From Spirosoma pollinicola (GTDB lineage: Bacteria > Bacteroidota > Bacteroidia > Cytophagales > Spirosomataceae): DNA of 64,000 bases. This document shows positions 58,429 through 64,000 of this stretch, piece after piece (position 1 is the stretch's first letter; every line of letters begins with the position of its first letter). The stretch covers positions 8,730,838 to 8,794,837 of the forward strand of contig NZ_CP025096.1 of the NCBI RefSeq assembly GCF_002831565.1, given 5' to 3'. The notes beneath the pieces are model-generated. The model saw only the letters and a list, made by a program, of their open reading frames with translations. It did no database searches and was not told the origin of the DNA. Position numbers and translations under genes: made by a program.

Positions 58429-59661
58429 ATGAATAAAAAATATAATTATATTGATTTATTCGCTGGATGCGGGGGGCTATCATTAGGCTTGCACAATTCA
58501 GGCTGGCAGGGTGTATTCGCGGTAGAAAAAAATAAAGATGCTTTTTTAACATTAAAACATAATCTAATAGATAAAAGAAAGCATTTTATATGGCCTGATT
58601 GGTTGCCACAGACCAACCTTGACATAGATCAAGTACTTAAAGATCACAAAGAAAATTTAGAAAATTTGGCGGGAAGCATAAGCCTAGTGGTTGGTGGACC
58701 GCCTTGTCAAGGATTTTCTGTGGCAGGGTTACGCAAAGAAGGAGACCAAAGAAACAATCTAATACACTCATACATTAAATTCATAGAAATCGTTAAACCT
58801 GAAATGATTTTTTTTGAAAATGTAAAAGGTTTTACACTGGAATTTAAAAAGAACAAAAAAGGTGGAATAAAATATTCTGAATTTGTTCTTAAGGCACTTA
58901 GAGATTTGGGCTACAAAGTAAAAGGAGAATTAACAGAACTTTCCGTATATGGTGTCCCGCAACGGAGAACAAGATTTATACTTGCGGGTGTTAGAAGCGA
59001 TGTAAAAAGTACAATAGATGTTGACGATTTTTTTAAAATAACAAAAAAAAATAGTGCAAATTTCCTAAGAAAAAAAGGAATATCTATTAACACAAACCTT
59101 TCGGAAGCTATCTCGGATATACAGAAAAGTAATGGTTACATAGATTCTAGTGAAAATAAAAATTTCAAAGCGGGTATCTATGGAAATCCAGAATCTAGTT
59201 ACCAAAAATATATAAGAGAAGATTGTGAAAACCTGTTTCCAAATAGTCATAGATTTGCAAATCATAAAAAAGAAATCATAGAAAAATTTGAAATGATTCT
59301 TCAATCACCAAATAAAAATATAAGTATTAATAAAGAATTAAGAGAAAAATTTAATATTAAAAAACACAGAGTAGTTCCATTATCTAAAACAGAGAAATGC
59401 CCTACTTTAACAACTTTACCTGACGATTTTATTCACTACTCTGAACCAAGAATATTAACTGTAAGGGAATATGCACGTATTCAAACATTCCCCGATTGGT
59501 ACGAATTTCTTGGACAGTATACAACAGGTGGAAAAAGGCGAGTGAATGAAGTGCCAAGATATACCCAAATAGGAAATGCAATTCCGCCGTTATTTGGTGA
59601 ACAAAGTGGATTAACTCTTAAGAAAATAATTGATAATGCAGCCACGTCCACAGGAGCTTAG
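58429..59661 (+). CDS. DNA (cytosine-5) methyltransferase
   Basis: 410 residues, complete. Motif I YIDLFAGCGGLSLGL (7-21), motif IV VGGPPCQGFSVAG with catalytic Cys93, motif VI FENVKG (129-134), motif VIII GVPQRRTRFILAG (175-187), a variable target-recognition region (~190-330), motif IX region RILTVREYARIQTFP and motif X QIGNAIPP. Makes 5-methylcytosine in an unknown target. No restriction endonuclease is linked. Its 3' end overlaps the next gene by 26 bases. Strongly AT-rich. Confidence 0.96.
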   Translation: MNKKYNYIDLFAGCGGLSLGLHNSGWQGVFAVEKNKDAFLTLKHNLIDKRKHFIWPDWLPQTNLDIDQVLKDHKENLENLAGSISLVVGGPPCQGFSVAGLRKEGDQRNNLIHSYIKFIEIVKPEMIFFENVKGFTLEFKKNKKGGIKYSEFVLKALRDLGYKVKGELTELSVYGVPQRRTRFILAGVRSDVKSTIDVDDFFKITKKNSANFLRKKGISINTNLSEAISDIQKSNGYIDSSENKNFKAGIYGNPESSYQKYIREDCENLFPNSHRFANHKKEIIEKFEMILQSPNKNISINKELREKFNIKKHRVVPLSKTEKCPTLTTLPDDFIHYSEPRILTVREYARIQTFPDWYEFLGQYTTGGKRRVNEVPRYTQIGNAIPPLFGEQSGLTLKKIIDNAATSTGA

Positions 59662-62287
59662 TTTTAAGACCAATGTGTTATTAAAAAGTATAATCGGGAA
59701 GGATCTGATTAACGACGATAATATTGCTGTTCTTGAATTAGTTAAAAATAGCTATGATGCAGGATCAAGTTCAGTAAACGTAACGTTTAAAAATTTAAAA
59801 GAAAATGACGATGAGTTAAATAATACTTACTCAAAAAACACTTCAAAAATTATTATAGAAGACTTTGGAGTAGGAATGAATAAAGAAGATATAGAAGGTA
59901 AATGGTTAAATATAGCTTACTCAGAAAAGAGAAAAATTAAAGAAGCTTACGATAGAATTTTAGCTGGCAATAAAGGTGTAGGTAGGTTTTCATGTGATAG
60001 ATTGGGTCAGTTTCTAGACCTTTATACGAGAAAAGATAAAGGTGATTATTGCCACCTAGCTGTAAATTGGAATGATTTTGAGACGGAAGAAAAAAACCTT
60101 GATGAAAAAGAAAAGCAAAATTTAGAAATACAACAGATTAAAGTATATCTAACAATAATTCCTAAAGAAAAATTTGAAGATATAACTAAATATAAATCTT
60201 TTGATAATGGTTTGATCTTAGAAATATCAAAACTTAGAAGCAAGTGGGCATACTTAGAGAAGACTCCCAAAAGCGAATGGTGGAATACGGCTAAGATTGA
60301 AAAACTAAGAAAATATTTAGAGAGATTAATTAATCCAAATCAATCTTTTCTTAAATCAACATTTAATATAAATTTAAAAGTAGAAGATTTTGTTGAAGAA
60401 GACGAACTTTTAAGTGATCATGACAAGTTAAATGGACCGATAAAAAACAAAATATTTGATAAATTAGATTTTACTTCTACAACTATCACTTCGAATATTG
60501 ATAAATATGGTCAGACAATTACAACTACCATTAATGATAAAGGTAGAGATATTTTTATTCTTGAAGAGAAAAACGCAGATTTTAAATTATTAAAAGATAT
60601 TAATATTGTTATATATTTTTTGAATACATATTCGAAAATGTATTTTACAAAACAAACGGGTATAAGATCCAAACATTTTGGATCAATTTTTTTGTTTATA
60701 AACGGCTTTATGATTCCTCCTTATGGGGAAGAAGGAGATGATTGGTTAGGACTAGAGTTGAGAAAAGGCCAAGGAACAAGACGGTTTCTTTCAACTAGGG
60801 ATCTTATAGGCAGAATCGAGATAAAAGATTTGAATAATAATTTTAGTATTGTTTCAAGTAGAGAAGGTATAGTTAAGGATAAGTATTATTCTGAGCTTGT
60901 AGAAAGGGATGGTTTTTTTTACTACACTTTAAAAAGGCTTGAGAAATTTGTTGTAGATGGGTTGAAATGGGATAAAGTTACCGCCGAAGAAGAGGATGAT
61001 GAAGAGACGCTATCTACAAAGCGTAACAGGATTACAAAGAGCTTTGAAGACAATCTTTCATCCATTTCTATAAAAGATGCAGAGAAAAATGAAATATACT
61101 ATGAGAACGAAAAGGTTAAAACTAGAAGAATACTCTCTATAATTGGTAATATCATAGATGTAAAAAAAGAAAATATTATTGATTTATATATCAACAACGA
61201 TATAATAGTTGACTTACTGCGTGAGGAGCAGGAAAAAGTTAAAAAGACAGTTGAGAAGCTCATTGAGCAAATAGAAACAGCCCCATCATACGAAGTTGAA
61301 GGGGCATTGCAACAGCTCGAATACAATAAGATTACTTTATCAAAATTGTATAAAGAAATGATCGCCACCTCCAAATATTCTAATAACGAAAAAAATACAG
61401 AACAAGCAAACAAATCTGACTTAATATTTGAAGATACAAATACAATTTTAGATGGCGTTAGAAAAGATTTGCAGATCGCTCTCGAAGAGAAAAGACTTGC
61501 AGAAGAGATAAAAAAACAAGAAGAAAATGCTCGTAAGCAAGTAGAAGTTGAACTTACAACGGAAAGGCAATTAACGACATACTTGCTTGCTACAAGAAAA
61601 ACCCTTAGTTCTGAGGCAGACGGACTTATCCATAATATAAAAATAAATACGATAAATATTTTGTCTCTTGTTAATACTGTGGTTCAACAGGCACAATTAA
61701 AAAATTTAGATGAAAATCAACTTATTGACTACTTAGGTCAAATAAAGTATGAAGCGGAAAAGTGTCTTAATGTTGCTAAGTTAGCTACAAGAGCAGATAT
61801 ACAAATGGAAATGCAAGATATTATACTTGATATACCAAGCTATATATCGCAATATTTCACATATTATGATGATATATATAGTGAAAATAAAGGTTTTACA
61901 TTTAATATAAATATCACATGTAATGAATTTAAAACGATTGCTAATGTTCTACACTTATCAATCATTTTGGATAATTTAGTTTCTAATTCGAAAAAATGGC
62001 AAGCTAACTATATAGAAATTAACATTAGTTGTATTGATGACAAACTCATAATTTTATTTTCTGACAACGGTTTAGGCTTATCAGATAATTTTTTAGACTC
62101 ACCAGATAACATATTTAAATTGGGGGTGACAGCAACGCCTCCTCATCAAAATGCTACTGGAGGTTCTGGAATAGGCCTTTATTACATAAGAAAAATTTTA
62201 GAGGAGAGCTTTTCAGGAACTATCAGATTTGTTGGAAACAAAGTTGTATCATCAGGGGCATCATTTGAAATTATAATTCCTAAATAG
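59636..62287 (+). CDS. Dual-GHKL ATPase: HSP90/MORC-like N-terminus plus histidine-kinase-like C-terminus
   Basis: 883 residues from ATG 59636. N-terminal GHKL: N-box AVLELVKNSYDAGS, G1 IIIEDFGVGMNKED and the lid GNKGVGRFSCDRLG, as in HSP90, MutL and MORC proteins. The middle (200-600) is unassigned, then a long coiled coil (about 600-660). C-terminal kinase core: H-box-like ADGLIHNIKINTINILS, N-box ILDNLVSNSKKW, G1 FSDNGLGL and G2 GGSGIGLYYIRKIL. No membrane segment: a cytosolic sensor. Proposed sensor/transducer of the operon. Confidence 0.88.
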   Translation: MQPRPQELSFKTNVLLKSIIGKDLINDDNIAVLELVKNSYDAGSSSVNVTFKNLKENDDELNNTYSKNTSKIIIEDFGVGMNKEDIEGKWLNIAYSEKRKIKEAYDRILAGNKGVGRFSCDRLGQFLDLYTRKDKGDYCHLAVNWNDFETEEKNLDEKEKQNLEIQQIKVYLTIIPKEKFEDITKYKSFDNGLILEISKLRSKWAYLEKTPKSEWWNTAKIEKLRKYLERLINPNQSFLKSTFNINLKVEDFVEEDELLSDHDKLNGPIKNKIFDKLDFTSTTITSNIDKYGQTITTTINDKGRDIFILEEKNADFKLLKDINIVIYFLNTYSKMYFTKQTGIRSKHFGSIFLFINGFMIPPYGEEGDDWLGLELRKGQGTRRFLSTRDLIGRIEIKDLNNNFSIVSSREGIVKDKYYSELVERDGFFYYTLKRLEKFVVDGLKWDKVTAEEEDDEETLSTKRNRITKSFEDNLSSISIKDAEKNEIYYENEKVKTRRILSIIGNIIDVKKENIIDLYINNDIIVDLLREEQEKVKKTVEKLIEQIETAPSYEVEGALQQLEYNKITLSKLYKEMIATSKYSNNEKNTEQANKSDLIFEDTNTILDGVRKDLQIALEEKRLAEEIKKQEENARKQVEVELTTERQLTTYLLATRKTLSSEADGLIHNIKINTINILSLVNTVVQQAQLKNLDENQLIDYLGQIKYEAEKCLNVAKLATRADIQMEMQDIILDIPSYISQYFTYYDDIYSENKGFTFNINITCNEFKTIANVLHLSIILDNLVSNSKKWQANYIEINISCIDDKLIILFSDNGLGLSDNFLDSPDNIFKLGVTATPPHQNATGGSGIGLYYIRKILEESFSGTIRFVGNKVVSSGASFEIIIPK

Positions 62288-62289
62288 CT

Positions 62290-62964
62290 ATGCAAAGGTG
62301 TCTAATTATTGATGATGATAGTCCTCATATTTTAATAAATGAATGTGAGATAGAAGCTAGGCGACTAGGACTTAGTATAGAGTTTGTCTATTTTAATCCT
62401 CGAAAGAGAGTTTTTCTTAAACAAAGTGATACTGATACTAGGACTGTATCAATAAACTTTGACTTGGTTAAAGATAATTTAAAGGAAACAATATTAGATC
62501 AAAGGATTGATTTAATAATTTGTGATTATAGTTTTGGTGATAAGGATTTGGATGGCTTTAAATTGCTTATTTGGCTAAGGGGCCAGAAAAAGAAATCAAA
62601 ATTAGTCCTGTATTCTGGTCATGGTGAATTTGAATCTGAATTTGTAAAAGATAATTTTAGTCGTACCCCGGCAGAAATTAAAAAACTTATTATTACTAAT
62701 ATTGAGGAAATAATACCTAGAGATGATAGGAAAGGTGTGATATTTAGAATATTGAAAGATGAAAAATTTAATTTAGATTCAACTTTGATACATGAACTGT
62801 TTAAATACTCTGACTTAACCTTTCACAGTACCTATCCGGATTTTGAAGGTATGTCACTTGGAGATATTGCAAAAGAAATTGAAGCAGAGACAGCTAAAGG
62901 TTTTTATTTTAAAGAAAATCTTATTCAGCTAGCTGTATCTCACATGATAGATTTAAACAAGTAA
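62290..62964 (+). CDS. Receiver-like signal protein
   Basis: 224 residues, starting 3 bases after the ATPase stop. The acidic pocket is in CLIIDDDSPH (Asp8-10), the probable phosphoacceptor is Asp79 in LIICDYSFGDKDLDG, and the switch Ser is in LVLYSGHGE. An insertion of ~25 residues lies between the first helix and strand 2. After ~130 is a helical C-terminal part without known DNA-binding motif. Likely target of the kinase-like half of the ATPase. Confidence 0.75.
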   Translation: MQRCLIIDDDSPHILINECEIEARRLGLSIEFVYFNPRKRVFLKQSDTDTRTVSINFDLVKDNLKETILDQRIDLIICDYSFGDKDLDGFKLLIWLRGQKKKSKLVLYSGHGEFESEFVKDNFSRTPAEIKKLIITNIEEIIPRDDRKGVIFRILKDEKFNLDSTLIHELFKYSDLTFHSTYPDFEGMSLGDIAKEIEAETAKGFYFKENLIQLAVSHMIDLNK

Positions 62965-63482
62965 TGCTCACTATAATTTACCCCTCTGATAGTTCAACTA
63001 AGTTTCTTTTGGAAATTCCTGAATTTTTAATTAGTAATTTTCCTGATGACATAAATTTTATATTGTTGGATGAAAGTACCGATTATATAGCTATTCATGG
63101 TATTATCGAGAATATAAATGATGGGGAAGTGATTTTATTTTTAGGGCATGGATCTAGCAATTGTTTATATGGCTCTCCACATCCATCAAATGAAAAAAGT
63201 GAATTTCTTTCAAAAGATAAACTTTCTATTCTTAATAATAAGAATTTCTTTTGTTTATCGTGTAATTCTTATGAGTTTATTAAAAGAAATAAAAAGTTTA
63301 CGACTATAATAAATGCTGTAGGTTTTGGTGATTTGCCTACTGATTGGGTAGAAATAGTAAATGCTAGGGAATTTGATAACAATGCTTACCCAGGAATTAC
63401 TGCTGATATTGTTGCAGAATTTTCCTCTATTTTAGTTGAACTACATAAATTAACCTTTAGAGATTATTTTCATCGAAATCTT
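62964..63482 (+). CDS. CHAT/caspase-like protease, N-terminal part (continues at 45430-45573)
   Basis: Its ATG shares the A of the preceding TAA stop. The full protein in the circular molecule has 220 residues. GEVILFLGHGSSNCLYG carries His62, and NFFCLSCNSYEF carries Cys100. This His...Cys pair, each after a hydrophobic strand, is the pattern of CHAT and caspase-like (clan CD) peptidases. The C-terminal 90 residues are helical. No signal peptide. Proposed effector. Family assignment rests on these motifs alone. Confidence 0.65.
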
Positions 63483-63494
63483 CTAGCTAGCTAG

Positions 63495-63735
<241 letters not shown>

Positions 63736-63877
63736 TTTACAGTTGCGCGGTATTTGAATGAGTTGATGAAGTGTGTCATACGAAGTGGAATATCCAGGTC
63801 TCTCTCTGTAGGAAAAAAGACAACTGATATTGTGGTGTAAGTAGACAGGAATGTGTCGGCATCACTGACGAGTCAAT

Positions 63878-63992
63878 TAGGTTGGTGTAATTTAGGCGGG
63901 TGTTCACCTCTTCCATTTCGAACAGAGTCGTTAAGCCCCGTACTGCCGATGGTACTGCTGTCATAAGCGGGAGAGTAGGAAGATGCCACCTA
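63878..63992 (+). rRNA. 5S ribosomal RNA
   Basis: About 115 bases. CACCTCTTCCATTTCGAACA is the conserved loop region, followed by TTAAGCCCC, CGATGGTACTG and GGGAGAGTAGG. Terminal stem TAGGTTGGT pairs with GCCACCTA. It lies ~140 bases after the 23S, in the usual rrn order. Confidence 0.93.
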
Positions 63993-64000
63993 TTGAAACA

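Larger units (their letters stand above)
45132..63482. mobile_element. Circular plasmid pQ, 18,053 bp unit
   Basis: Bases 45132-45429 equal 63185-63482 (298 bases), closing an 18,053-bp circle. Layout: tail of the methyltransferase/GHKL operon, resolvase, parAB, cargo genes, GNAT-like pair, Rep_3 with iterons, DoxX protein, oriT with BtgA-relaxase-coupling protein, then the operon. Confidence 0.92.

Overview
This window is not one natural molecule. It is a string of 18 contigs joined by 17 copies of a 12-base palindromic linker (CTAGCTAGCTAG) that puts a stop codon in all six frames. Genes must therefore be read contig by contig. Most contigs come from a Bacteroidota (Cytophagales, Spirosoma-like) bacterium. 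The evidence is DUF4249 lipoproteins, a SusC-type receptor tail, BtgA-type mobilization genes, DUF4369/TlpA proteins and a Bacteroidota-looking 23S/5S end. Five small AT-rich contigs are Staphylococcus and are probably contamination: aldo/keto reductase, PLD-helicase, polC, accA and a TPR-like protein (2726-3618, 3631-4306, 4319-4970, 6286-7074, 44051-45119). Four short contigs (4983-5600, 5613-6273, 9598-10288, 10301-10994) look chimeric.

The main result is that six contigs repeat their first 294-298 bases at their end, so each is a complete circular replicon. They are pH (7087-9585, unit 2,205 bp), pK (11007-25925, 14,621 bp), pL (25938-28598, 2,363 bp), pM (28611-32602, 3,694 bp), pN (32615-43342, 10,430 bp) and pQ (45132-63482, 18,053 bp). 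The names are mine. pK, pN and pQ each have a Rep_3-type initiator with its own iterons and a relaxase module. pQ also has ParAB, a resolvase and a VirD4-like coupling protein. pH, pL and pM carry a small winged-helix-like Rep. They have no relaxase, but they carry sequences like the transfer origins of the larger plasmids, so they look like passengers of pK, pN or pQ.

Accessory genes on pK, pM and pN sit between dif-like sites (TTGTATAA, 6-7 bases, TTATGTTA). This is the layout of Xer-mobile pdif modules. Cargo includes DUF4249 lipoproteins, secreted proteins, a GNAT enzyme and an outer-membrane barrel. Toxin-antitoxin-like pairs (HicAB on pK, BrnTA-like on pN) lie beside the replication genes. 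pH, pL and pM share a structured RNA just after rep whose stems are kept by compensatory changes.

pQ carries the strongest candidate for an undescribed system: a tightly coupled four-gene, AT-rich operon (58429 to the contig end and on to 45573). It encodes a 5-methylcytosine DNA methyltransferase, an 883-residue protein with two GHKL ATPase modules (HSP90/MORC-like and histidine-kinase-like), a receiver-like protein, and a small CHAT/caspase-like protein with a His-Cys pair. The last gene is cut by the contig ends and is complete only after circularization. A methylation-guarded, phosphorelay-controlled protease defence is the working inference.

The remaining pieces are the end of a contig with small secreted or phage-like genes and an odd repeat-rich intergenic region (1-2713), a SusC/DUF559/Ig-like fragment contig (43355-44038), and the 3' end of a 23S gene with a 5S gene (63495-64000).
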